From the NCBI RefSeq assembly GCF_022496765.1, contig NZ_VANV01000029.1:1-63719 (forward strand): 63,719 bases of DNA, given 5' to 3'. The stretch is from Acidaminobacter sp. JC074. GTDB taxonomy: Bacteria; Bacillota; Clostridia; Peptostreptococcales; Acidaminobacteraceae. Below are positions 53,245 through 62,103 of the stretch, piece by piece. Both the position numbers and the translations under genes were made by a program. The notes under the pieces were generated by a model. That model did not search any database and was not told where the DNA came from. It was given only the letters and a program-made list of their open reading frames with translations. Within the stretch, counting starts at the first letter, position 1; every line of letters begins with the position of its first letter.

Positions 53245-54039
53245 CTACTCACTCCTTTTAAACAGTGTTCCTACCAACTCACCATCGGTTATTCTCTTTA
53301 AGATCCATGGTGTGGCAGAGTTTGCTATAATCATGTGGACACCTGCTGATACAGCTATTTGAGCTGCTGATATTTTAGTAATCATGCCACCTGTGCCAAG
53401 GCCGGTAGCCGACATGCCAGCAAGGGCTTTTATCTCATCTGTAATTTCATCAACTTCTTTGATCCACTCTGCATCAGAATTGAGCATAGGATTTTTTGTA
53501 TATAAGCCATCTATATCAGAAAGTAAAATCAAAAGATCTGCTTCTACGATTTCTGCTACCATGGCAGATAAGGTATCGTTGTCACCAAAGGCAATTTCAT
53601 CCACAGCAACGGCATCGTTTTCGTTGACTATTTGGATGACACCATTTTCTATTAAAGACTTGGATGCATTTTTAGCATGGAAAAGTCTTTTTTCATCTTC
53701 TAAACCATCTCTTGTAAGTAGTAACTGGGCTACTGTGATACCATACTCAGAAAAGAACTTTTGATACATATGGATTAGGGCAACTTGCCCAACGGCAGCT
53801 GTAGCTTGTAATAACGGCATTTCAGTGGGTCGAGACGTCAAATTCAGTTTACCCATCCCCGCAGCAATAGCGCCGGATGATACCAATACTATTTCATAAC
53901 CCTTGTTATGAAGCTCTGCAACTTGTTTGACCAATGACTCTAGTTGAAAGATGTTGATTAAGCCATTTTGATTTGTAAGTGATGATGAACCAACTTTCAC
54001 CACGATTCTTTTGACATCTTTCATGTATTTTGTTCTCAT
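53245..54039 (-). CDS. proB: Glutamate 5-kinase, short form
   Basis: Phosphorylates glutamate for proline synthesis. At 264 residues this is the short amino-acid-kinase form without the C-terminal PUA domain of the enteric enzyme. Motifs include VKVGSSSLT, VSSGAIAAGM and GTGGMITKISAA. The start ATG has AAGGAGGG. It heads a proBA pair behind a good promoter. Loss of the PUA domain is common in this phylum and does not imply loss of feedback by proline. Confidence 0.96.
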   Translation of the reverse strand: MRTKYMKDVKRIVVKVGSSSLTNQNGLINIFQLESLVKQVAELHNKGYEIVLVSSGAIAAGMGKLNLTSRPTEMPLLQATAAVGQVALIHMYQKFFSEYGITVAQLLLTRDGLEDEKRLFHAKNASKSLIENGVIQIVNENDAVAVDEIAFGDNDTLSAMVAEIVEADLLILLSDIDGLYTKNPMLNSDAEWIKEVDEITDEIKALAGMSATGLGTGGMITKISAAQIAVSAGVHMIIANSATPWILKRITDGELVGTLFKRSE

Positions 54040-54067
54040 ATGTCCCTCCTTAAACCGTATTAGAAAG

Positions 54068-54096
54068 ATTATATAACCATCAGGACGTCTTGTCTA
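54068..54096 (-). promoter_or_regulatory. Promoter of proBA
   Basis: Minus-strand -35 TAGACA (54091-54096), 17-base spacer, -10 TATAAT (54068-54073), about 30 bases before proB. Confidence 0.62.
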
Positions 54097-54140
54097 GATA
54101 AATATTAAGAATAACTAATAAATATACAAAAATACAGAAA

Positions 54141-54167
54141 AAATAAAAAGGTTCCGAAGAACCTTTA
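54141..54167 (-). terminator. Intrinsic terminator of the M3 peptidase gene
   Basis: Stem AAAGGTTC/GAACCTTT with loop TTCG (54148-54167), followed by TTTTATTTTTTC on the minus strand. Confidence 0.88.
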
Positions 54168-54170
54168 AAA

Positions 54171-55868
54171 TTAAAACTTTGTATCGTCTACTTGATCTAA
54201 CCATGCCTTGATCACTTTTGTAATCTTTTCAACAGTTCCAGCTTCAAAAGGTGATTCTAAACCAGCCAAATTCAGTAGACCTAAGAAAGAATCTTTACCA
54301 CCAGCCTTACACAGCTTTAAGTATGAATCCCAAGCAGCTTCTCTATTGTCTAGAGATTTTACTAGGTATTGGAATGCACAAATTTGTGCCAATGTATAAT
54401 CGATATAGTAGAAAGGCATTTCATAGATATGTGCTTGCTTTTGCCAGAAGCCGCCTGTCTCTAAATAGTCCATGCCATCGTAGTCTAAATGCGGCAAGTA
54501 TTTTTTCTCAATCTCACGCCATTTGGCACGTCTTTCTGATGGTGATGCTTTAGGATTGTTATAAACATAGTGTTGGAACTCATCTACAGACACACCATAA
54601 GGAATGAACTGAAGACCTTCTTCTAAATGAACATATCTAAACTTGTCACCATCTTCTAAGAAGAATTCATCCATCCAAGGCCAAGTGATAAACTCCATCC
54701 CCATTGAATGGATCTCAGCAGCTTCTGATGTCGGCCAGTTGTATTCAGGTACAATGGCATCTTTACTAGAGTAACATTGGAAGGCATGTCCAACTTCATG
54801 AGTAAGAACTGTCACATCACCTAAAGTACCATTGAAATTCGAGAAGATAAATGGCGACTCATAATTTGGAATGTAAGTACAGTAACCTCCACCTGCTTTA
54901 CCCTTTTTAGTCACAAGGTCTAAAAGTTCTCTGTCTCTCATAAATGTAAAGAAATCATGTGTTTCTGGTGACAACTCTTTATACATCTTAACGGCTTTAG
55001 AAACAATCCAGTCAGGATCCCCCTTTGGTATTGGGTTACCTGATAAGAAACGGTAGTTTTCATCAAAGTATTTAAAAGTATCGTAGTCCAAACGCTTCTG
55101 CTGACGTTCTCTTAACTCTGTACAAATCGGTACTATATGGTCTCTGACTTGATCTCTAAATACCTGAACCATATCTTGGTTGTAATCCAGTCTTTCCATG
55201 CGCTTGTAGCCAAGTTCTGTGAAAGAATCATAACCAAGTTTTTTAGCCATTTCTGTACGAACAGCTACCAACTCATCATAAATTCTGTCCAGTTCATCTC
55301 TCTTTGAGTTTAAGAAACCGAAATAAGCTTCATTGGCTAGTTTTCTTGTACCTCTGTTATTTGACTCGCGATAAGGTGTCATTTGAGACAGGTTAAGTGT
55401 TTTATTGTCAAACTCAATTTCAGCTGATGCAATCAGCTTTCTATACTCAGTTGATAACTTATTTTCTTTTTTAAGGTCTTCTAAAATACAGTCATCAAAT
55501 GTTTGAATCTGATTTTCTGCTTTTTTAAATAAAAGACTGCCAAACTTTTCTTCTAGTTGATTTCTGTGTTTTGAATCCAGTATTGTTTTGTAATACTTTG
55601 TTTTGATACCTTCTACTTCAGGCATCATTTCATCCATAAAGGCAACTTCCTTATCATAGAAGTCATCTCTTGTGTCAATAGAATTTCTAATGTAGCAAAT
55701 TTCAAGCATGGTAAAAATGTCTTTTTCCTTTTGGATCAATTCATTCATGACTTCAAACTGCTCTTCAACAGAATCTGCTACCTTGAACTTGTCTAACAAA
55801 GAAACAGCCTCTTTTTTATAACCTTCAATATCAGGTCTTTCATACTTATAATCTTTAAATTTTAACAT
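54171..55868 (-). CDS. M3-family oligoendopeptidase (PepF-like)
   Basis: A 565-residue zinc metallopeptidase. The thermolysin-like HExxH is in VLTHEVGHAFQCY, with the third ligand Glu in ETGG-like DYLETGGFWQK further on and the substrate-binding HIYEMPFYYIDYTLAQ. It is cytoplasmic and cuts short peptides, so it supports peptide utilisation along with the M18 enzyme. ATG with AAGGGGG. It follows the LRR lipoprotein gene by 67 bases with no terminator between, so readthrough from that gene is possible. Confidence 0.93.
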   Translation of the reverse strand: MLKFKDYKYERPDIEGYKKEAVSLLDKFKVADSVEEQFEVMNELIQKEKDIFTMLEICYIRNSIDTRDDFYDKEVAFMDEMMPEVEGIKTKYYKTILDSKHRNQLEEKFGSLLFKKAENQIQTFDDCILEDLKKENKLSTEYRKLIASAEIEFDNKTLNLSQMTPYRESNNRGTRKLANEAYFGFLNSKRDELDRIYDELVAVRTEMAKKLGYDSFTELGYKRMERLDYNQDMVQVFRDQVRDHIVPICTELRERQQKRLDYDTFKYFDENYRFLSGNPIPKGDPDWIVSKAVKMYKELSPETHDFFTFMRDRELLDLVTKKGKAGGGYCTYIPNYESPFIFSNFNGTLGDVTVLTHEVGHAFQCYSSKDAIVPEYNWPTSEAAEIHSMGMEFITWPWMDEFFLEDGDKFRYVHLEEGLQFIPYGVSVDEFQHYVYNNPKASPSERRAKWREIEKKYLPHLDYDGMDYLETGGFWQKQAHIYEMPFYYIDYTLAQICAFQYLVKSLDNREAAWDSYLKLCKAGGKDSFLGLLNLAGLESPFEAGTVEKITKVIKAWLDQVDDTKF

Positions 55869-55935
55869 AAAAAATTTCCCCCTTACTATCAGTATAACGG
55901 ATAATTAGAGGGAGGTTTATTACAAATATATTTCA

Positions 55936-57312
55936 CTACCAGTCGTCTGTACCTTTGAGAAGACTTTTGATTTCATCCTTGAGTGCATTGTCTTCTATGG
56001 TGTTGCCTTCTAGGTAGACATAGTCTAGGTTTGGCAGATAAGACAAGGCCTCTACAGTGGTGATCTTGTTAAAGCTTAAGTCGGCAATACTCAGCTGATC
56101 CAGGTAGATAAGAGAGGTGATGTCTTCTACTAAGTTGTCCTTTAACTTAAGAACCTGGAGTGACTTTAAGTCTTCTAGAGGTCTGATATCAACAATCTTG
56201 TTTGAGCTTAAGTCAAGCTCTATTAGATTTTCTAAAAGCTGAATGCCTTCTAAGCTTTCGATGTTACTATCTTCAGCCTTAAGTGTTCTAATTGACTTTA
56301 AGTCTCTATCCGTTAAAACGCCCTGACTTTTACCCACCTGCTTTCTCACGGCTGCATCTAAGTTTCCATCGCTAAAATAGACAATGAAAATATCTGTTTC
56401 ATTTATTTGGTCAATGATTTTTAAGTCCTTGTAGTCTGAAATATAGTTGCCTTCAATAAAGAGTGATTTAAGCTTGGTCGATTGAATCGGCGAAACATCA
56501 GATATCTTATTTCTCTTAATATCTAAATAAACCAGGTTGTCAAAGTCTTTGATGACAGAAATATCTTTTAATTGATTGTAACTGAGATCTAAATAAGTCA
56601 GTCCCTTTAAGTTCTTGATAAAATCAACCGATTCAAGGTTAGCATTTTTTATGGTAAGTGATTTTAACTCACCCAACTGTCCAATCAGTTCAAGGTTCTC
56701 AACAGGACCATCCACTATCAAAGTATCCAGTAACCTTGCATGTTCTATACCGCTGAGATCATGAACCTGACTGCCCCTTAAGTCTAGAGACCTTAACCTT
56801 TTTAGATCAAAGTAAGTCATTTGTTCATCAGGCATATTTAAAGACTTTCTAATCAAGCCTTCTAGATTGTCGTCCTCAAAACTTACATGGACTAAAAAGT
56901 CTGTAGTCTTTAAATGATCAAACAAGGGTTCAAGCACATCAATGGACTCAACGGGATTGTTTCTAATCAGGAGAACTTCTAAATTTGCGAGTTCCTTTAA
57001 AGGTGATAAATCCGTCACCCGATTGTTTTGTATATCTACAAGTTTCAAGTTTTCTAAGCCACTCAGTGGTCTTAGGTCTTGAATCATGTTAGAAGAAAGG
57101 GTCAAGTATTCCAAGTTCTTCAAAACCTCAATACCTTCTAAGGACTCTACCCCTGAAAAGGACACATCCAGATGTGTAATTTCTTCTATGGGGATGTTTT
57201 CATAATTTGTAAGCTTGTCAACTTCTCTTTTTATGGCTGCATCTTTTATTTGACCTGAAGAAGAACATCCTACTAGGACCAAACAAAAGATGAAGATTAA
57301 TATTTTTTTCAT
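55936..57312 (-). CDS. Leucine-rich-repeat lipoprotein
   Basis: A 458-residue surface lipoprotein: N-terminal hydrophobic segment and lipobox LVGC (lipidated Cys16), then two blocks of internalin-type leucine-rich repeats of about 22 residues (LxxLxxLxLxxNxIxDIxPL). The repeat blocks are split by segments resembling one another (about 155-180 and 315-345, with DLKRLRSLDL and DRDLKSIRTL). Internalin-like LRRs mediate protein binding at the cell surface; the partner is unknown. The gene lies between an S41-like lipoprotein gene and an M3 peptidase gene. Confidence 0.9.
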   Translation of the reverse strand: MKKILIFIFCLVLVGCSSSGQIKDAAIKREVDKLTNYENIPIEEITHLDVSFSGVESLEGIEVLKNLEYLTLSSNMIQDLRPLSGLENLKLVDIQNNRVTDLSPLKELANLEVLLIRNNPVESIDVLEPLFDHLKTTDFLVHVSFEDDNLEGLIRKSLNMPDEQMTYFDLKRLRSLDLRGSQVHDLSGIEHARLLDTLIVDGPVENLELIGQLGELKSLTIKNANLESVDFIKNLKGLTYLDLSYNQLKDISVIKDFDNLVYLDIKRNKISDVSPIQSTKLKSLFIEGNYISDYKDLKIIDQINETDIFIVYFSDGNLDAAVRKQVGKSQGVLTDRDLKSIRTLKAEDSNIESLEGIQLLENLIELDLSSNKIVDIRPLEDLKSLQVLKLKDNLVEDITSLIYLDQLSIADLSFNKITTVEALSYLPNLDYVYLEGNTIEDNALKDEIKSLLKGTDDW

Positions 57313-57323
57313 TTATTTACCTC

Positions 57324-57371
57324 AAAAAACGTGTTGGTTCATTATATTATACCACTGAACCAGCACGTTTT
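57324..57371 (-). terminator. Terminator of the S41-like lipoprotein gene
   Basis: Sixteen-pair stem AAAACGTGCTGGTTCA with its complement (57326-57371, one wobble), then TTTTTTG. The loop carries a TATAAT-like sequence that could double as a -10 for the LRR gene. Confidence 0.85.
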
Positions 57372-57375
57372 CTTA

Positions 57376-58686
57376 TTAATTTCTATTATCTAAGATATAT
57401 TGCAGGGGTTGATCACTAATTACATCTGGTACAACACCCTTTTTGGTATTTTCACCTGATGGACGCAGATAATACTGATAAGGTATCATAAGCTTCATCT
57501 GAAGATTAGGTGTTGTAGTGATAAACTCTGATTTAAAACTAGATGGATTAGATCCTGTTTCCTGGCCAATAAGGGTTGCAACACCATAGTCCTTTATAAG
57601 AGCTGCAAACTCAGAGGCTTCATTTAAGGTCTCACTGTTAACAACAACATAAACGTCTCCTTCAAAAGGCTTGACCTGTTTAAAAGGTCTTAACTCATCA
57701 TTTATAATAGGTCTGACAAGTTCTCCCACATTATCTGAATAATTAGCTTTCATATTCTTGTTGGCACTTAAAACTTCTTTACTGACCTTGGCTGTAATAT
57801 CTCCATACAATCTAAATGGAATATCTGTTACAAGTGACATCAAGTATTCATTGTACTTGTTGTTGCCACCAATACTGTCTCTTAAATCAATTACCAAAGT
57901 ATCAATGTCATCATCAAGAATCTTCTTTTGAGTCGCTTCCATAAACTGCTTAAAACCTATAAAACCATGAAACTGGTGGATGGATATTTTAGCAAGGCCT
58001 GAGTCTATGACTTCATAAGTGTAGCTAGGCATATTTTGAATTGGCGCCTGCAAAGTATCATCTATACCTGCTGTCTGAACACTAAGCGTCTTTACATGGT
58101 CATTTGCCACATACTCAAGATCCATAAGTTCCTTTGAGCCATAAAGAATGAAATAAAGCTGCTGGAATCGTTCTGTCAGCTTTCTATCTTTTTCAGTACT
58201 AGTTAAACCGGAGACATAGTCCGTCATTTCTTGGTATACAACTTCTGTTTTGATACCATCAATGCTTATGATTTCAGCACCTTCAGGCACCTTATTGCTT
58301 TCGACGTAGCTTTTGTAAACAAAAAGTCTGCCGTCTTCGAACTCAACTTCATATGGGAAGAAATTGTCTCCCTTTTTTATCTGTCTAATAAAGTATTCTG
58401 TCATTGGTTCAAGTTCTGTAACACCATCACCTAGTGAGGCAAAAATAGGGGCAACCAGTCTATAAAACTCTACCTGGTCGCCTGTTTCAAAACTCGACTT
58501 TACCTGATTTACTTTAGAATCAAATGTCTCTTTAGATGTGTACTTATAAAGGTCAGGGTGTATAGCCTCTGCCTTTTCAATTAAAACATCTAAATCCTCT
58601 ATAGCTTTTTTCACTTCAGGTGATTGCTCTTCTGAACAAGAGACAAACACAAGGACTGCTAACATAAGGACCAACACTCTTTTCAT
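57376..58686 (-). CDS. S41-like lipoprotein, probably catalytically inactive
   Basis: A 436-residue lipoprotein (lipobox FVSC, Cys17) from the ATG at 58686 with GGAGG. The C-terminal half has the S41 peptidase fold: VIDLRDSIGGNNKYNEY, VYVVVNSETLNEASEFAAL and TLIGQETGSNPSSF. In S41 enzymes the third motif reads T-x-S-x-x-E; here the serine position is Asn and the Glu position is Ser, and no catalytic Lys is in place. It may act as a binding protein. It is 26 bases downstream of the lipid-kinase gene and probably co-transcribed with it. Confidence 0.8.
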   Translation of the reverse strand: MKRVLVLMLAVLVFVSCSEEQSPEVKKAIEDLDVLIEKAEAIHPDLYKYTSKETFDSKVNQVKSSFETGDQVEFYRLVAPIFASLGDGVTELEPMTEYFIRQIKKGDNFFPYEVEFEDGRLFVYKSYVESNKVPEGAEIISIDGIKTEVVYQEMTDYVSGLTSTEKDRKLTERFQQLYFILYGSKELMDLEYVANDHVKTLSVQTAGIDDTLQAPIQNMPSYTYEVIDSGLAKISIHQFHGFIGFKQFMEATQKKILDDDIDTLVIDLRDSIGGNNKYNEYLMSLVTDIPFRLYGDITAKVSKEVLSANKNMKANYSDNVGELVRPIINDELRPFKQVKPFEGDVYVVVNSETLNEASEFAALIKDYGVATLIGQETGSNPSSFKSEFITTTPNLQMKLMIPYQYYLRPSGENTKKGVVPDVISDQPLQYILDNRN

Positions 58687-58712
58687 AATAGCCTCCAAAA
58701 TTTCTCTTTATC

Positions 58713-59609
58713 TTATTCGTCTGCTATGACGTAAATTGCGCCTTCTTCTACATGTATATCTATTGGTAGACCACCACCAAACTCACCGTCTATATCTACG
58801 TCAAGCTTTTGGTCATCTAATAGCTCTACTTTTATGTGTTTGGATCTGAAGAAATCCACGTATGGACTTTCTAGGTGTTTGCCCATCAAAATCTTCATGA
58901 AAATATCTGCCTGCATAACAAGAGGTGCTTTTCTTAAAAATATGCAGTCAAAGTAACCATCCTGTATCTCAGCTACTGGCGACATCTTGTCAAAGCCACC
59001 AACAGATGAGGAATTGGTAATCATAAATAGATGATAGTCGTCTTCATGGGAAAACTCATCAGAGGTTACCCTTAAACGATAGGACTGCGTTAAGTTTTTA
59101 GGTAATTTGGCCATGGCCTCTAAATAGTAAGCCCCCCTACCAAAGTACTTTTTCATTTCCTTTTTAGTCACATGGGCGATAGATGTAAAAATCCCCGCCG
59201 CTGCAATGTTGATAAAGACCTCTTCATTTAAAACACCGACATCTACTGGAATCTTATAGTCTCTATCAATCATCTTAACAAAGGCTTCTGCTGTATTTGG
59301 CAGTTTCAAGTGGGTTGCAAAATCATTGACTGTACCAGTTCTAAAGATAGCCATTGGTACCTGTGTATTGGATTCATACAAACCCTTAGCCACTTCATTG
59401 ACTGTACCATCACCACCAGAAACAACGATCAAATCATAGCCTTCTTCAATGGCACGTTTGGTTTCGTTGTATGCATCGTCTTTTCCACTTGTTTTAAACA
59501 AGTGAATCACATGCGATTTATTTATAAGCAAACGACACAGTTCGTTAAACTCGTCTTCAAAACCCACTCTGCCTGACGATGGATTTTGTATAATTTTAAT
59601 TTTCTTCAT
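58713..59609 (-). CDS. Diacylglycerol-kinase-family lipid kinase (DagK/YegS)
   Basis: A 298-residue lipid kinase. The ATG at 59609 has GAGGTG 7 bases upstream. The family motif GGDGTVNEVAKG (near residue 65) binds nucleotide, and IIQNPSSGRVG opens the domain. DgkB-type members phosphorylate diacylglycerol and are essential for recycling lipids in Gram-positive bacteria; YegS/BmrU-type paralogues have other lipid substrates. Sequence alone does not decide between them. It is followed by the S41-like lipoprotein gene in the same direction. Confidence 0.88.
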   Translation of the reverse strand: MKKIKIIQNPSSGRVGFEDEFNELCRLLINKSHVIHLFKTSGKDDAYNETKRAIEEGYDLIVVSGGDGTVNEVAKGLYESNTQVPMAIFRTGTVNDFATHLKLPNTAEAFVKMIDRDYKIPVDVGVLNEEVFINIAAAGIFTSIAHVTKKEMKKYFGRGAYYLEAMAKLPKNLTQSYRLRVTSDEFSHEDDYHLFMITNSSSVGGFDKMSPVAEIQDGYFDCIFLRKAPLVMQADIFMKILMGKHLESPYVDFFRSKHIKVELLDDQKLDVDIDGEFGGGLPIDIHVEEGAIYVIADE

Positions 59610-59684
59610 GTCTAACACCTCACTTTATTATACAAGGATTCATTTATATATATAACCGATATTATAGAATCATAATCTTTTTCA

Positions 59685-59710
59685 TAAAAAAAGAAAGCCA
59701 TTACGGCTTT
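59685..59710 (-). terminator. Terminator of the 59.8-kb membrane-protein gene
   Basis: Stem AAAGCC/GGCTTT (59694-59710) overlapping the stop codon, followed by CTTTTTTT on the minus strand. Confidence 0.7.
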
Positions 59711-60009
59711 ATACTGATAAAGGATCCTATAAATAAGATGATAGAAACCACTGCTAATATAAAAGCTTGAGCTTCAGTTTCACGAAAACTCTGGCGGTAT
59801 TTCTTTTTTTCATCTTTACTCTTATTTTTTACAGACTTTCTCATTTCTCTTCTGGCAAGGACCAAGTAGGCCGCTGCGCCAGCTAGGGTCACCATGGCAC
59901 CTACAAACAAGCAATCTGTTAATAGTATGTCTGTAACCATTGAGATTATTACAGATATAAGTATAATCACTAATAAAATAATTCCGTTTATGCTTAATAA
60001 TTTTTTCAA
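59701..60009 (-). CDS. Small membrane protein, unknown
   Basis: A 102-residue protein. I choose the TTG at 60009 because GGAGG lies 7 bases upstream; the frame upstream to 60033 has no ribosome site. Three hydrophobic segments (about 4-24, 29-50 and 78-100) are separated by a strongly basic loop (RREMRKSVKNKSKDEKKKYR). No domain is recognised. It is divergent from the debranching-enzyme gene and has its own terminator. Confidence 0.7.
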   Translation of the reverse strand: MKKLLSINGIILLVIILISVIISMVTDILLTDCLFVGAMVTLAGAAAYLVLARREMRKSVKNKSKDEKKKYRQSFRETEAQAFILAVVSIILFIGSFISIKP

Positions 60010-60067
60010 AACACAGCCTCCTTTAATTATCATATCACGCAGATAAAAAATAATCTAGCTAAAATAG

Positions 60068-60081
60068 TGCAATCGTTTGCA
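60068..60081 (+). promoter_or_regulatory. Catabolite-responsive (cre-like) operator
   Basis: TGCAATCGTTTGCA matches the LacI/CcpA-type consensus TGNAANCGNTTNCA and is symmetric except at two positions. It overlaps the -35 box of the debranching-enzyme promoter. Confidence 0.65.
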
Positions 60082-60105
60082 TTACTTTCTAATCCATATT
60101 ATAAT
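60077..60105 (+). promoter_or_regulatory. Promoter of the debranching-enzyme gene
   Basis: -35 TTGCAT (60077-60082), 17-base spacer, -10 TATAAT (60100-60105), 17 bases before the start codon. Confidence 0.7.
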
Positions 60106-60122
60106 ACACTCAAGGAGGCATT

Positions 60123-62012
60123 ATGTTTAATCAATTAATCGATAAGGAATACATCATTACCAATGGTTTGGGCGGTTTTTCAAGCTCAAGTTTAACAGGT
60201 GCTAATACAAGAAAGTACCACAGCATTTTAAATGCATCACTTAATCCACCAGTCAATAGAACTGTCTTATTATCAAGACTTCTTACAACAATAAATATAA
60301 ACGACAAAGACCATGTATTGGAATCTACCATGCATGAGGGTCAGACAATTGACAACACAAAATACTACCAGTCTTTTTCTGATTTACCACTTCCAACTTT
60401 TACTTATAATGTTGAGGGCTGTGAAATCAAAAAAGAAATTGCCATGGTTTATGGTCAAAATACAAGTGCAGTTGTTTATACCATTAAGACAAAGGAGCCG
60501 CTTAAGCTAAGTGTAGAGCTTCACCTTAATGCAAGAGACCACCATGACCTTTCATCAGAAGGTGACTTTAACTACACCTTAGAAGGATCAGATACGCATC
60601 TACTTTTTAAAAATGATTTAGCAGACTTATACATTGATGGTTTTGGTCACTATGAGACGATCAATCAATGGGCCGAAAAAGAATACTATAAAATCGAAGA
60701 AAGACGTGGACAAGAGGACATCGATCAAAATTACATTCCAGGTAAGTTTGTCATCAGCATTCCTGAGAATACGACTAAAAGAATCGCTGTAATCGCTTCT
60801 ACACAATCTATTGAAAAAGATTTCGAGTCAATTATCACTGATGAATTAAATAGACGTGAAGGCTTATATAATGGCCAGGATACTACTATGAAGAGATTGA
60901 TAATCGGCTGTGACCATTTTATTGTAGACCGACAGTCGACAAAGTCTAAGACTGTTATTGCAGGTTACCCTTGGTTTACCGATTGGGGCCGTGATACCAT
61001 GATTGCCCTGCCTGGGCTGACCTTATCTACTGAAAGATATGAAGATGCAAAAGACATCATCAGAACATTTATCAAGTATGAAAAAGAAGGTTTAATTCCT
61101 AATATGTTCCCTGACGACAATGTAGAGCCTATGTACAATACCATTGATGGGACACTTTGGTTATTTATAGCAGTCTATGAATATGTTCAAAAGACTGGCG
61201 ATATAGACTTCTTTAAAGAAATCTATCCAACACTTAACAGGATTGTAGGGAAGCATATTGAAGGAACAACTTATCAAATACATGTAGATACGGATGGTTT
61301 ACTATCAGGTGGCGACCCAACCACTCAACTGACTTGGATGGATGTAAAAATAGACGGTGTTGTTGTAACACCTAGACATGGTAAAGCAGTAGAAATCAAT
61401 GCTTTATGGTTTAACGCACTGAATATCATGGACAAGCTTACAAGACAAGCTCAAATAGATCAATCTATTGATTATAAAAAATATTCACTTAGCTGCAAAG
61501 AATCATTTAACAAGAGATTCTGGAATGAAGCCAATAACAGCTTATTCGACCTAATTCAAGACGACCAGCCGGTAGACAGAATCAGACCTAATCAGATATT
61601 TGCTGTCAGCCTGCCATTTTCTATCTTAAATCAAGACAAAGAAAAAGCTGTCATTGAAATGGTTGAAAAAGAGCTACTAACACCATTTGGCTTAAGATCT
61701 CTAAGCAGAGACCACGCGGACTACAAGCCAGTATATGATGGTGATGTTTATAAAAGAGACTATGCTTATCATCAAGGTACTGTTTGGGGCTGGTTAATTG
61801 GCCCATATTTAGAAGCACACTATAAAACATATAAAGACAAGGCTTATGTTTTAGATAAGCTACAAGGCTTATTTGACCACTTAAATGATACGGGTATGGG
61901 TACCATATCTGAAGTCTTCTCTGGGGATCATCCACATCATGCAAGAGGCTGTTTCGGCCAGGCATGGTCAGTATCTGAGACACTTAGAATTTATAAAATG
62001 ATACAAGATTAA
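60123..62012 (+). CDS. Glycogen debranching enzyme, GH133 amylo-alpha-1,6-glucosidase type
   Basis: A 629-residue protein with the layout of archaeal/bacterial debranching enzymes: an N-terminal beta domain (about 1-240, NGLGGFSSSSLTGANTRKYH) and a C-terminal (alpha/alpha)6 barrel with PWFTDWGRDTMIALPGLT (near 285), YNTIDGTLWLF and HQGTVWGWL. The acidic catalytic residues Asp in DWGRD and Glu/Asp near the barrel top are present. It releases branch glucose from glycogen or starch. ATG with AAGGAGG. The cre-like site at its promoter suggests catabolite repression. Confidence 0.92.
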   Translation: MFNQLIDKEYIITNGLGGFSSSSLTGANTRKYHSILNASLNPPVNRTVLLSRLLTTININDKDHVLESTMHEGQTIDNTKYYQSFSDLPLPTFTYNVEGCEIKKEIAMVYGQNTSAVVYTIKTKEPLKLSVELHLNARDHHDLSSEGDFNYTLEGSDTHLLFKNDLADLYIDGFGHYETINQWAEKEYYKIEERRGQEDIDQNYIPGKFVISIPENTTKRIAVIASTQSIEKDFESIITDELNRREGLYNGQDTTMKRLIIGCDHFIVDRQSTKSKTVIAGYPWFTDWGRDTMIALPGLTLSTERYEDAKDIIRTFIKYEKEGLIPNMFPDDNVEPMYNTIDGTLWLFIAVYEYVQKTGDIDFFKEIYPTLNRIVGKHIEGTTYQIHVDTDGLLSGGDPTTQLTWMDVKIDGVVVTPRHGKAVEINALWFNALNIMDKLTRQAQIDQSIDYKKYSLSCKESFNKRFWNEANNSLFDLIQDDQPVDRIRPNQIFAVSLPFSILNQDKEKAVIEMVEKELLTPFGLRSLSRDHADYKPVYDGDVYKRDYAYHQGTVWGWLIGPYLEAHYKTYKDKAYVLDKLQGLFDHLNDTGMGTISEVFSGDHPHHARGCFGQAWSVSETLRIYKMIQD

Positions 62013-62073
62013 GTGTCTGGCTACGAACCAGAAGGTCAAATATTATATTTAACTTATTATTTCTAATAAGAAA

Positions 62074-62103
62074 AGAGTATGGGCATGCCCATACTCTATT
62101 TTT
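62074..62103. terminator. Bidirectional terminator between the debranching and SLH genes
   Basis: Perfect 24-base palindrome (62074-62097) followed by ATTTTTA on the plus strand and TTTTCTTATT on the minus strand. Confidence 0.85.
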
